From assembly GCA_024291935.2 (NCBI GenBank), contig CM044306.1, positions 17,803,001-17,867,000 on the forward strand: a DNA stretch of 64,000 nt, given 5' to 3'. Of this stretch, positions 33,579 to 54,148 are shown in pieces (the first letter of the stretch is position 1; each line of letters begins with the position of its first letter). The notes beneath the pieces were generated by a model, which was given only the letters and a program-made list of their open reading frames with translations, was not told the origin of the DNA and did no database searches. This DNA is from Okapia johnstoni (taxonomy: Eukaryota > Chordata > Mammalia > Artiodactyla > Giraffidae). Both the position numbers and the translations under genes were made by a program.

Positions 33579-33984
33579 AATCAGGTGGTTTTGTTCACAA
33601 GCTCATAATTACATGTCCTTGTCAGGAGACCCAACAGAGGCACCTAACCAGGAAAAAAGCCTGACCTCTGAGGGATGGGAGTTCCTTGCCCTAAGTGTCC
33701 AGGCCCTCTCAGGGCACCATATTGTGAGAAAGAAGGTGACAAGCAAGAGAAAACCAGAAGAGGGATACAGATTAGATGAGGATTTGACCAAGTTGGATGA
33801 TAAGGATGACCATAAACTGGAAAGAAGGGGAGATTGGTGGAGGTCAGGGCAAGCTTCCAGTGTGGGATTCAAACGTGGCGTTCTAAGCATTTGGTTTGCC
33901 CAGGGATGAATATACTACTGGGCAGTGGTGAGCCTCACCCTGAGGGTGAACCTCACCCTGAGCCAATAGCAACATCTGTTGCGC

Positions 33985-34130
33985 TCCAGTAAAGCACCCT
34001 TTACATAATTATCTCTTTTAATCCTTACAATAGTCCTACAAGGCAGAGATTACCACAACTCTCATCTTAAAGGAAGGCTGTGGAGCAGAAGGCTAAGGAA
34101 CTTGCTTAGAACTCAAGAGGAGGAAGAAGC
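33985..34130 (-). repeat. MIR SINE (reverse)
   Basis: TTTTAATCCTTACAATAGTC, CTACAAGGCAGAGATTA and GGAACTTGCTTAGAACTCAA follow reversed MIR order. Confidence 0.6.
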
Positions 34131-34554
34131 TAGACAAGAACCCGGACAGGGGTTATTCCCAACGGGACTGCGACCTTCCTTCCCAACACCGCGCAGGTTG
34201 TTTGTGCGGAGAGGACTGCGCAGTTCTTAACAGTTTTTGGAGACACTCATGAGCAACTCTTTGTGTTGTAAGCAGCAGCAATTCTCCCTCCCCAAATTTT
34301 GCACCCAGTTTTGAGGGCTCTGGAACTCCGACAACCCCAGTGGTCGGACCCTATTCGCTACACTCCTTTGCAGCCGGGGGTCTGGGCGCGCAGCAGGGGC
34401 TGCGGAGTGGGCTGCGGGCATCGAGGGGGCGGTGCCCGGAGGCCCGCGGGGGTGGGGCGCCGCCTGCAGGGGGCGCTGGCGGCGGCTCCGGGCGGAGACA
34501 ATCGCGCTGAGCGGCCACCGCAGCCAGAGCGGGAGCCCGAGCCGCGCGGCGCGG

Positions 34555-44143
<9,589 letters not shown>

Positions 44144-44685
44144 CGCCGGGCCTGGCACCGCCTCCGGGCCGGCCCCCGCCCCCTCCGCCCGGGCCAGCCC
44201 CCAGGGTGCGCGCTCCGGGGGGCCGCGGGGGCCCTCGCCCTTAGCCCCCAGCCCCGGCCTGGAAAGGGGTCCGGGGCCCTGCGGAGCTGTCCGGTGGTAT
44301 GTGCTGGGTGATGTCTTGGGAGGGACCCGTGTCTGCCTCCGAGAGGGAGGTGAGGGAGGGGGGACTAGACCCCCGATGGGAGGTGCTGGGGAGGAGGGCT
44401 GGGTGGGGGGAAGCAGTGCCTGTATAAACGTGGCTGTACATAGAAAGCTCTATCGTGGGAAAGCAGGAGGGGCCACGAGGCCTCAGCCGCTAGCCTGAGG
44501 GCCGGGAAGGGAGGGGGCGTTCTAGCGGACCCCTGGGAGGGGAGGGGATGCTGCTTGCTGACTAGCTCACTTCTGGGCTGCGATGTCACAGGGCTGGAGG
44601 CTGGGGCGGCTCCGGGGACTAGGGAGTAATGTGATGGGATCGCTGTGGGCAACAGCAAATATAAAACTGCTGAGATGACCTGGTG
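44144..44685 (+). other. FAM171A2: FAM171A2 3' UTR
   Basis: GC-rich sequence from the stop to a variant poly(A) signal near 44658, followed by a GT-rich element (GGTGTGTGTCTTTCTGTG, 44682-44699). No canonical AATAAA is present. Confidence 0.65.
44658..44665 (+). terminator. FAM171A2: Variant poly(A) signal (AATATAAA), FAM171A2
   Basis: Overlapping AATATA and TATAAA hexamers, with GT-rich sequence 16-35 bp downstream. No better hexamer between the stop and the opposing GRN end. Confidence 0.6.
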
Positions 44686-44805
44686 TGTGTCTTTCTGTGC
44701 CGGGGGGAGGAATGTGGACACTGGATGGGGGCCCTGGCTCAGGGGCTCCCCGGGGGAGGGCAGGCAGAGTGGCCAAATCAGACACTGTTAAGAAAGTGTA
44801 CAAAC

Positions 44806-44811
44806 TTTATT
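44806..44811 (-). terminator. GRN: GRN poly(A) signal
   Basis: AATAAA on the minus strand in TGCAATAAAGTTTG. Cleavage expected at about 44785-44795. Confidence 0.85.
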
Positions 44812-44813
44812 GC

Positions 44814-44853
44814 AGCACGCACACGCACGCACACATACACACGCACACACCCC
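44814..44853. repeat. CA-rich microsatellite in GRN 3' UTR
   Basis: Imperfect run of CGCA and CACA units directly 5' (in the transcript) of the poly(A) signal. Confidence 0.75.
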
Positions 44854-45117
44854 CGTGGATAGGAAGAGCACCTGGCCACAGGGTTGACAGAAATTGGGGG
44901 AGGGGATGGCAGCTTGAAACGTGGCTTTCGCCACAGCCCCCCCACCTTGGCAGAGGGGAGGCCTTAGATTGAGGCCCCACCTCCCAGGGTGATGGGGGAC
45001 TCAGAAGGGGGTCTGGGAGAATGTGGTGGGGGAGAGGTGCTGGGGAGGCCTGAGCGGTGGGGACCCTCTGAGCAGGGTCCTGAGGGCTGCCAAGTGTCTT
45101 CAGTCCTCAGTCCCTCC

Positions 45118-48100
45118 TCACAGCAGCTGTCTCGGTGTCGGGTCCCTCCAAGGAGCGTCCCAGCGCAGGACCTCCTGACGTAAACACTTGGTCCCCCTGG
45201 CGCCGCAGCGGAAGCCACTGGGACAGCAGTGACGCCTGTCCCCACAACAGGTGCCCTTGATGGTCAGAGTAGGGGGCGAGAGTTGGACGTGGCAGGACCT
45301 GACCCAGGCCCTTACCCAGCCCCTGGGTGGGGGGTGGCACTGACCTGGCGGTAGGGACAGCAGGCCCAGCCCCCTCGGCTGTCTAGGCAGCAGGTCTGGT
45401 TATCACGGCAGAAGTGTCCTGCCCCGCAATCCACGTTCCCCACGCCCACAAGAGAGCCGCTGGCCAGGCGTAGGGCAGGGTGCGCAGAGTCCACCTCCTT
45501 CTCACAGGATCGGGCCTTCACGTTGCAGGTGTAGCCAGCTGGGCAGCAGTGCTGGCGGTCCTCACAGCACACGGCCTGTGGGGGACAAAGGGGCCTCACA
45601 CTCTCACCCCCCCTAACGTCCCCTCCCACCTGAAATGGGGCCCCCGTCTTGACCAGGAGTGGGCAGGTGGGCACTCACGTGCGGCAACTGGCAGCAGGCC
45701 CAGGCCCCCCTCAGGCTCGGGCAGCAGGTCTGCCCCACCGGGCAGCTGGTGTGCTGGTCACAACCCATGTCTCTGGGGTGGGACGGGGAAGCCAGGCGGG
45801 CAGGCACCTTGTCCAGCCCGGTCATCACCTGGTTCCCCCTCTGACAGTGCCCTCCGGCCACACATGTGTAGCCTTTGGGGCAGCAGTGCTGGTGGTCCGA
45901 GCAGCAGACAGCCTGGGGAGGTGGCAGAAAAGGGTGATCTAGGCAGCTACTCTGGGCCGGAGCGCTGAGCCCCTGCAGCCCCCACCCTGCCTCTCCTGCT
46001 CAGCTCCTCCAGCTGGGCATGACTGTGACTGAGCTGGTATTCCCCATGGGCTGGGTAGAAGGCAGAAGAGCGAGGCAACAGGAGCCTGGCCACGTGCCCA
46101 GGCCAAGACACTGCCCCTCTCCCCAAAACCATCCCCTTCCCCAGGCACCTCTGGGGCAGGACAGCAGCCCCACTCCCCAGACGTGAGTCGACAGCAGGTA
46201 GTTGAGGAAGGACAGCTGGTGACATTATCACAGGGGACGTCACTCTCCATGGCTCCGGGGTCCGGCAGGCTGAGGTGGGCGGGGGCTTTCTCCATCCACG
46301 GCACCCGGCGGGTCCCCTGTTCACACACACCCTTTTCTGTGTCACACCTATACCCGGACGGGCAGCAGTGCACGTGGTCCTCACAGCACACAGCCTAGGG
46401 TGGAGGGAGAGGGGCTGGTGGGCCTGGGGGGACTGGCTGGCGGCCGCCCTCTGCTCAGCCCAGGCCACTCCCCACTCCTCGGTACCTGCACAAAAGGGCA
46501 GCAGCCCCAGGCCCCGGACTGTAGGCGGCAGCAGGTGTAGTCGTCTGGGCAGCTCACCTCCATGTCGCACTTGACGTCCTGCACTGTGAGCCAGGTGAGG
46601 CGGCGGGTCAGCAGTGGCACTGGGGACCCTCGGGGGTGCCCCCCCTCCGCCAGCTCCACAGTGAGAACCAGATGCAGTGGAGGGAGCGTACGGCTCAGGC
46701 CGCCCCTGGCAGTGATCCTAAGGCGAGGCCCAGTGTGGAAGGAAGGGGACTGTCCCTGCTTCAGCCCCTCCATGTATGCGGCCATCAGTCCCCACCCCCA
46801 TATCTGTTCACTCCTCATGGTGTAGGTAGAATGGGGTCCGTGGTCTCCCCCGGTACCTGTGTGTGCGGGCAGCTTGGTGAGGAGGTCCGTAGCGTTCTCC
46901 TTGGAGAGGCACTTACTCTGGGTCAGGTCGCACACAGTGTTCTGGGGGCAGCAGTGCAGGTGGTCAGAGCAGCAGATGGCCTGGGTGAGGGCAGGGTGGG
47001 TCTTTGGAATTTCCAGTCTCCCGGGTTCAGGGAGCAGCCAGGCCGACAGCAGGCACTACCCCAAGTCTACCACTAGGGGGTGGCATGAGTCCTGAGCAGT
47101 CAGACTCCCAGATGCCAGCCAGCCAGCGCCACCCCCTGGAGTCACTGCCAGGTAGGTAGGTGGGTGTCCAGGCCAGGTGACCGCGGGCACACAGTCCAGC
47201 TGACTATAGCCCCTCACTTACATTGGGCATCGGGCAGCAGCCATAGTTTCCAGTGGGCAGCTTGCAGCAGGTAGAACCATCGGGGCACTGGGACTGTCCA
47301 TCTGGGCATAAGACCACTGGAAGGGGAGAGAAAGGTGAGGGGCAGCCAGGGTGGAGGGGACAGTCTCTCCAGCTAGGAGTTAGAAAAGGCCTCTCTTCAC
47401 CCCAGATTCATACCTCCTTACCTGAACTTTTAGTCTTGTGTGCAGGCATCTTCTTAGCCAAGGGGTGGGTGCCTGTGGCCGAGAGACAGCGGCCATGAGC
47501 CAGGTCACAGGACGTGCCGAGGGGGCAGCAGTGTATCTTGTCTTCACAGCAAGAAGCCTGAGAAGAGATGGCCCTGACTCTGTCTTTGCTCCCTTCACCC
47601 CTTCCTCTGCCCACACTGCCTTCCCCCGCCACCCTACGTCTTCCCAGAGTTGTACCTGGGGCATGGGGCAGCATCCCCAGGAGCCATCAGGCATGGTGCA
47701 GCACGTGGAGGAGTTGGGGCACTGGAACTGTTTGTCGGGGCACTGGATGGCATCCAGGGGCTTGGTATCTGTAGACGGGATGACCCAGGACTCTGCCCAG
47801 TCAGTGACGGTCATTCCCCCCATCACTCAAGGAGCTGCTGGCACCAGCGCCTTCCAGCCCAGCTACAGGAGGATTCAGGGGCTGGAACTAGGGCTCAGCT
47901 GGCACTGGCTCCCCCAGCTCTCTTAACCCACTCTCCCCCAGGCCAGTCCTTGTACCAGCAATATGCCACAGGGCAAGGGCATCCACTGACTGGGTAGGCA
48001 TTAAACCAGTGCAGTTTTTGGGACTTCCCTGGCGTCCAGTGGTTAGGACTTCACCTTGCAATGCAGGGGGTTTGGGTTGATCCCTGATCAGGGGCTAAGA

Positions 48101-49039
48101 TCCCACATGCCTCAGGCCAAGCAAAAACAAAATAATATAAATCAGAAGCAATATTGTAACAAATTCAATAAAGATTTTAAAAATCATCCACATCAAAAAA
48201 AAAAAAATCTTAAAACCAAACAGTTCAGCTTGGCCTGTCCTCACCCCCACAGTGCTTGGTCCTGGGCCTGGGGTCTTGCATTCTCTTCTGACCCCTCCTT
48301 GCCCCTCTGTCCAAAGCAGGGTTTGGGGGGGGTGTTGCTTAGTACAGATGTCACACGAAAGAGGGCACAAAGGCAGGAATCAAGGTCACCCTGCTGGCTG
48401 GGCTCCTGGATGCTCCAGATTCACCTCCCTGCCCTCCGCCTCCACCTCTGCCGCACCTGATCTTTGGAAGCAGGACCGCCCGTCAGCGCTGCAGTGGAAG
48501 CCCCGGGGGCAACAGTGGCGGCCATCCCCGCATGACACAGCCTATGGGACACAGAAGTGCCTTGGTTACCGAGGCCCATTTCCCTGGGAGGGTGGGAGAG
48601 TGCAGGAAATGTGCAAATGCAGACCCAAGCTTCTCCATAGACCTAACGGCACCCTCACCTCTGGGAATGGGCAGCAGCTGGAGGTCCCCGAGACAGTGAG
48701 GATGCAGGAAAAGCCAGGACCGCAGTGGCCGTTGGCCTGGCAGGGTTGGCCCAGACGCTGGCTCAGCATGGACGGCCGCTGGTCCTGGGAAGCAAGATGA
48801 GGAGATAGATCGAAGGACCCGAGCCTGGCCCGCTCCTCTGGCCAATCCAAGAGGCCTGATCCCAGGCTGCCAGCTCTTTGCCTGGGCCGTAGGGCACTCA
48901 CCGGAACGGGATTGCAGCAGCTGTAGGTGGCTCCATCAGGGTCCAGGCAGCAGGCCACAGGGCAGAGCTGACCGTCTGGGCACTGCGTTCCAGCCACCAG
49001 CCCTGTCACTAAGGCCACCCAGATCACCAAGGTCCACAT
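45118..49039 (-). CDS. GRN: GRN, progranulin precursor (complete, 12 coding exons)
   Basis: Secreted and lysosomal growth-factor precursor. Coding exons, 5' to 3' on minus: 49039-48902, 48784-48659, 48541-48457, 47768-47656, 47557-47422, 47316-47222, 46980-46857, 46583-46486, 46394-46149, 45912-45679, 45575-45345, 45255-45118. Phases agree and the total is 1,764 nt (587 aa; human 593). Signal peptide [17 protein letters not shown], then paragranulin and seven granulin modules in the order G, F, B, A, C, D, E, each with paired-Cys patterns (CC...DxxHCCPxG) built from alternating half-module exons. The C-terminus is ...PRQLL, keeping the QLL end known as the sortilin-binding motif. The start ATG is seven nt into exon 2 (acceptor TTGCAG, exon from 49046). 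No frame break. Confidence 0.97.
48019..48209 (+). mobile_element. CHR-type SINE, GRN intron
   Basis: GGGACTTCCCTGGCGTCCAG head, TTGGGTTGATCCCTGATCAG, A-rich tail ending in 13 A. Lies between GRN coding exons 3 and 4, opposite to transcription. Confidence 0.88.
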
Positions 49040-49783
49040 GGTCCACCTGCAAAGTCCCAAGAGGCATTTGGCAACTGGCTTAAGCCGAGGCCACCCTTGA
49101 TTCAGGGACTAGTCACTCCCCCCTGCCGAAGGCCCAGGACCACCTGAGCCTCCACAACAACAGCCTGTCTGGGCAGGAAGAAAGATGTGGGGCTTGAGGC
49201 TCAGCTTCCTACGTGTGTCCTGTGCGGGGGTCACACGTGCACCAGCGAGTGTACACCCATGAGCATGAATGCTGGCATGAGTATGTGTGTCCCCAATACG
49301 TGGCCTAACAGTTGAATCTCTGTGGCTGAGTGTGTGCAGATGTGGGTATGTGAAAGTCCGGAAGATTTGTGGGTTTTGTGGGCCTGAACTGTGGGGACGT
49401 GAGCCACCTCCACGGGGGTGGGAAAGACATCAGTTGCCCTAGGAAGACAGAACTAAAGTCTCCCCTTGAAGAAAAGCCAGGGTTTCACTTCCCAAGCCAG
49501 CCCCTCCAGTTGCCTCCTGGCCCAATGCTGTGCTCACACCTGCCCTCTGCTAAGGCCTGTTGGCAGCGGAGGGGAGGTCACATGATGACATGAGCAACCA
49601 CGGGGTTGAGAAAGTTGTGAAAAAGGAAGTATGATGTTGACGGAGTCTGGGCTGCCTTCCCCAAAGGCCAGCCACCACCTGCCCGCTGACTGTCCCCTCC
49701 CCATCCAAAGGAGACACACAGGCTTGGTCAACCTTTGGGACACCTGTGTTCCATGGGCTCCCAATACCACCAGGACCTTTCTT

Positions 49784-49916
49784 TTTTTAATTAAAAAAAT
49801 TTGGGGGCCATGCCCATGCAGCATGTTGGTTCTTAGTTCCCTGGTCAGGGATTGAACCCATGCCCCCTACATTGGGAGCTCGGAGTCTTAATCACCAGAC
49901 TGCCAGGGAAGTCCCA
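49784..49916 (-). mobile_element. CHR-type SINE (reverse)
   Basis: TTTAATTAAAAAAATTTGGG, GGTTCTTAGTTCCCTGGTCA, reversed B box, ends GCCAGGGAAGTCCC. Confidence 0.85.
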
Positions 49917-50133
49917 CACCAGGCCCTTTCAGGATCCTCAAACATACCCACCACCCTTCCCCTCCGCCTCTCCCTATCCTGGAGCAGAAACCCAGCTGCA
50001 TGTAGAGAGCCCATGTGTGCCGACCAGGCTGCCATCTGCATCAGCAGAAGGAAGCAAGCCTCATTCTCTGAAGAGGAGTGGCCTTTCATTTTCTGAACAA
50101 CTCTTCCCCCAGGCTCAGCCAGCCCTGCTAGTT

Positions 50134-50243
50134 CAGGAGATCTTACCCTGACCAGGATGGGGAAGAGGGAACCCAGTTCATCTCAGTAGGGTTCCAAGGG
50201 GCGACCTCTCACCCGCATCCGCATCCCAGGAGATCTTACCCTG
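50134..50243. repeat. Templated insertion flanked by a perfect 17-bp duplication
   Basis: CAGGAGATCTTACCCTG occurs at 50134-50150 and 50227-50243. Between them 76 bp are, for 71 bases, identical to 51123-51193, then followed by a repeated CATCC. Confidence 0.85.
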
Positions 50244-51093
50244 TCTAGAGGGGCCAAAACAGTCACGTGTGCTGAACCTTTTAGAAGCCAGTGACAACAT
50301 TCTATGTATTTTCTTTTTTTTTTTTCTGTAACAACCATCCAAAGTAGGAATTATTACCTTTACTTTTCTAAGGAGATAGAAAGTAACCCGCCCATGTCAT
50401 ATATCAAGACATAGAGATGACAGGCTCCGATGGCTCCAGAGTATATTGGACCTGGGTTCACAAGTGGTACCAAGGGCAATGCCTGGGGACTGACCCCCAA
50501 ACCTAAGGAGGATAGAGGCCTGGTGTCCAACCGGAGAAGAGGGATGGAAATGTTTCTCTGGGCAGGTGGACTGGACCAGGGTAGAAATGTGGGGTACCAG
50601 GGCTGCCTGGATACTGCACATGAGTGCTAGAATGAAGGCCTTAAAAGTTGCTTCCTGTCTTTGGGCCTCAGTTCTCAGTGAGCCTATGTGTGGACACTGC
50701 ACACTTTGTGTGGCAGGCATAGCACACACACGGTCACTCATATCCTCTCTCCCTCACCTGGCTTTCCTCACTGCCCTCTCCCCAACTCAAAGACCATCCC
50801 CAGGAGGCTATCTCCTGTACAGGTGAGGCCGCCGAAGACTGGTCCTGAACCTCAGCGCTTTCACTCTCTTCCCCAATGTCCATAGCTCCCTGGAAAGGGA
50901 GCTGGCTGCCCTGCTTTTTAGGAGTCCCACCATAACCCTCCGCAGGCTCGCTGGGCTGTGCTGGCCAGAAGGAATGCCTGTCTGCACACATCTCTGACTG
51001 CTCAGCACCCTAGTGATTCATTTAGGCACATCCTTCTTCCGGGGTATCCTGAGGTTCGAAAGTAGTGTACACTTCTACTGAATACACATGCAT

Positions 51094-51118
51094 GCACGCG
51101 CGCGCGCACACACACACT
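51094..51118. repeat. CG/CA microsatellite
   Basis: ACGCGCGCGCGC followed by CACACACACAC: alternating purine-pyrimidine, potential Z-DNA former. Confidence 0.8.
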
Positions 51119-51121
51119 CAG

Positions 51122-51193
51122 GACCAGGATGGGGAAGAGGGAACCCAGTTCATCTCAGTAGGGTTCCAAGGGGCGACCTCTCACCCGCATCCG
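51122..51193. repeat. Source copy of the 72-bp duplicated segment
   Basis: Identical over 72 bases to 50150-50221, same orientation, 972 bp apart. No 17-bp flanking duplication here, so this is the likely template. Confidence 0.85.
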
Positions 51194-51825
51194 ACATTGC
51201 CACTACAGAGGGAGGACAGGAGCCTCTTCAAGCCCCCAACTCCATCATCTTCCACTAGGTGGCAGCCCCCCACTTCGAGTGCCAGGAGAGAGATTTCCCA
51301 AAAGGTGAGTCAAGCTGAGAGAGCAGGAAAAAGTGGCCAGGGGAGGCGGAAGTTAGCTCGTCCCACCCCCCACGAGAGGAAGTTAGAGAGAGTCAGACAC
51401 AGCCCAGGGGTTCAGTCACCACTCTCAAGTCCCTACTGTCTTTGAGGAGGCCAGGGTCTCAAGCCCCACTCACAGCCCTCTGAGCTCGGGGGCCAGGGTC
51501 GGGAGCCTCGCTTGCTCCCAGCCACCGCGGGGACTGCCCACCAGTACCTGCCGACGGGGGCGGAGTCGACTCAAGAACAGAATGATCTCTGCTTTGGGAG
51601 AAGGGGCTGTAGCTTCCAGGGGTGCTGGGGAGAGACAGCCCCTTCTAATGGGGGTCAGTGCAATTACTGTTTACTCCCACCACCCATAAAACTCCCTCCA
51701 GTGCATCGGAGTTTCTATAAGGGAACCTTTTTTTGTATCCCCGCTGACACTCCAGAGGAGCCCCATCTCCCACGTCCCCCAGGCTGGGCCCCTGGGAAGG
51801 AGCAAGCGAGGTCCACCTTCCTTAC

Positions 51826-51900
51826 CTGCGTCGGGGTCCGCGATCGCTGGGTAGCAGCGGTCAGGCAGCTCATCGACTTGGGTCGCTCGGCTCGATGGCC
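51826..51900 (-). other. GRN: GRN non-coding exon 1 (5' end approximate)
   Basis: On the minus strand the exon ends ...GACCCCGACGCAG, followed by GTAAGGAAGG at 51825. Mammalian GRN exon 1 ends in a similar GACGCAG. The start site is not defined by the sequence; 51900 is a guess from the CCAAT boxes just upstream. Confidence 0.65.
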
Positions 51901-52090
51901 CACCCACCTCAATTTCCATTGGTCAGGTGTCCGGGCTGTCGCACTCCCATTGGCTACTCGTCGACGTAAAGGCGGTGCCAACCTGGAATCCTGTGTTTCT
52001 TTCCCTATTCAATTCACTCTCCTCCCTCCTTCCTCTCTCTCCCCAACCCCCCATTTCTAGGGATCATGTGATTGGAGAATCATGTGACGC
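51900..52090 (-). promoter_or_regulatory. GRN: GRN promoter: CCAAT boxes and paired CLEAR/M-box-like motifs
   Basis: TATA-less. CCAAT boxes on the minus strand (ATTGG at 51918-51922, 51949-51953 and 52071-52075). Two identical TCATGTGA octamers (52064-52071 and 52080-52087) lie 16 bp apart start to start. They resemble the TCACATGA sites bound by MITF/TFE3/TFEB. GRN is an established lysosomal (CLEAR network) gene, so the assignment is plausible but unproven here. Confidence 0.6.
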
Positions 52091-52767
52091 CCTGGGACGG
52101 CTCAGCCTGATTGCGGGTGCCCGCAATGCCGCCTTCTGTTGACCCATCCCGAGGGTCAGCTCCTTTCCGGGGACACTGAGTGTCAAGAGATCTGTCCCTT
52201 AGTGGGTGCGTTCAAGAGCGTTTAAGGGGTGTCTCTTGGATTTAGAACATTTGTGCATCCTGTCTCTATTCTGTTCATCCCATGGAGATTTAATGCTGGG
52301 CAGCCGGGCCCCAAAGGGGACTGAAGGAGAGTTGTGAGGGCAAGGATAAACAGACCTCAGGCCCTTTCCTCAAGGTGCTCACAGCAGGGGGTGGGGTGGG
52401 GGTTGGAGAATCGTGTTCCAGGTGCTCCAGGTGTGTGCAGAGAAGAGGTAGTAGGTTAGATCTGAGCAGGAAAAAAAGACTTAATTCCACCTTGGGGGCA
52501 CTTTTTGGAGCTGAGTCTGGGAGGATTTTAAGTGGCAGGTGGGGAGGGGTTGAAGTGGCTAGACAGTGGGTATTGGGAAAAGCATTAGAAAACCAGATAG
52601 GAAGGGCAGCCTTGGGCAGGGATTGAGTGCCAGGTTCAGTGGAGTGGACTTGTGGAGTTGCTGGGTGTGTGGCACCCGGCTGGACTGGCTGTGGGTGTGG
52701 GTGCATACCGGAAGTAGCTCCTTAGTTTCAGTCAAGCCCTACCTTTCAGGAATTGACTTGTTGATGT

Positions 52768-52979
52768 CCGCGTGCGCTCGTTCGCAAGCGTGTGTACTGT
52801 CTTATCCGACTCTGCGACTCCATGAACTATATAACCCACAAGTCTCCTCTGTCCATGAAATTTTCCAGGCAAGAATATTGGAGTGGATTGCCATTCCCTT
52901 CTCCAGGGATCAAACCACAGTCTCCTGCATCTCCTGCACTGCAAAAAGATTCTTTACCACTGAGCCACCAGGGAAGCCC
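52768..52979 (-). mobile_element. Bov-tA SINE (reverse), first of a head-to-tail pair
   Basis: GTCTTATCCGACTCTGCGAC, TTTTCCAGGCAAGAATATTG, ending TGAGCCACCAGGGAAGCCC. Confidence 0.85.
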
Positions 52980-53192
52980 AAAAGTGAAAGTGTTAGTCGC
53001 TCAGTTGTGTCTGACTTTTTGAGACCCCATGGACTGTAGCTTTCTAGGCTCCTCTCCCCATGTAATTCTCTAGGAAAAAATACTGGAGTGGGTAGCCATT
53101 CCCTTCTCTAGGGGATTTTTCCAACCCAGGGATCAAACCCTTATCTTGCACATTGCAGGCAGATTCTTTACCATCTGAGCCACCAGGGAAGA
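52980..53192 (-). mobile_element. Bov-tA SINE (reverse), second of the pair
   Basis: AAAAGTGAAAGTGTTAGTCG, TTGTGTCTGACTTTTTGAGA, ending CATCTGAGCCACCAGGGAAG. Abuts the previous element with no spacer. Confidence 0.87.
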
Positions 53193-53938
53193 CAGTGAGG
53201 GAGAGAGAATATACCACACAGAACAGATGCACCAGAAGCAGGAGCTAGACTCCTCAGCGCCCTTTACAGGGCCTGGCCCAGGCAAAGAGGGGTGATGGGA
53301 GATGTACCAGGAGATACTAGAGGAAACCTGATGCCGGGTCTTGGAGGAAGGGCAGTGTTTGGTTGCCAAGTATATGGGAAGCACTGTAGGTTAAGCAGAG
53401 AGCTTGGGATGGGGATGAGGCTGGGGTTGGGGACAAATAGGCAAACTCAGGGGTGGTGGGAGTCTGTGTAGGGAAGAAGTGGCAGAGTTGAGGAACTGTG
53501 TGACAGTGGTGCTCAGCCTGGGCCTGCAGAGGGTCCAAAAGGTCGATAAGGCTCCTGCTGAGAATCAGGACTAGTCTGTATACTGGTGATTCTATGCTTA
53601 TTCCCTGTTTCATATATCCATAAGCTTCTGTGGACACAGCAAGCACAGATACACAAATACCATGCAATGTTTGGTAAATCAATAAATGAACCTATAATCA
53701 TGACTACACGGAACCAGAAAAAAAATACACAAAGAGGGGAAAAAAATCAACCTAGAATGATTGAAACAAATAGCACAAAATCCATAATAGAGTGATTTGC
53801 CCACTAGGGACATTAGGCAGAGTTTGGAGACATTCTAAACTGTCACAGTTGTGGGGAGATGCTACTGGCATCTAGTGGGCAGGAGACAGGGATGTTGCTG
53901 AACAGCCTATAATGCACAGGATGGCCCCACAACAAACA

Positions 53939-54148
53939 CTGAAAGTGTTAGTCACTCAGTTGTGTCCGATTCTTTGTGACCCCATGGACTATAGCCCCCC
54001 AGGCTCCTCTGTCCATGGGATTTTCCAGGCAAGAATACTGGAGTGGGTTGCCATGCCCTTCTCCAGCAGATCTTCCCAACCCAGGATCGAACCCAGGTCT
54101 CCTGCATTGCAGGCAGATTCTTTATCTTCTAAGCCACCAGGGAAGAAC
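53939..54148 (-). mobile_element. Bov-tA SINE (reverse)
   Basis: CTGAAAGTGTTAGTCACTCA, TTGTGACCCCATGGACTATA, AGCCACCAGGGAAGAACAAC end. Confidence 0.9.

Larger units (their letters stand above)
29285..34370. other. ITGA2B-FAM171A2 intergenic region
   Basis: No host gene seen. It contains two CHR SINEs, an L2 split by a BovB LINE, a purine-rich tract and a reversed MIR. The stretch 32890-33480 shows no element I can name. Confidence 0.65.
44790..45117 (-). other. GRN: GRN 3' UTR
   Basis: From the stop codon (45118-45120) to the poly(A) signal AATAAA (read on minus; TTTATT at 44806-44811). A CA-rich stretch occupies 44814-44853. Length about 320 nt, similar to human GRN. Confidence 0.8.
49047..51825 (-). 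other. GRN: GRN intron 1
   Basis: 2.8 kb separating the non-coding first exon from the start-codon exon. Contains a reversed CHR SINE, the 76-bp templated insertion (50151-50226) and its source (51122-51193), and a CG/CA microsatellite. No exon seen. Confidence 0.75.
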
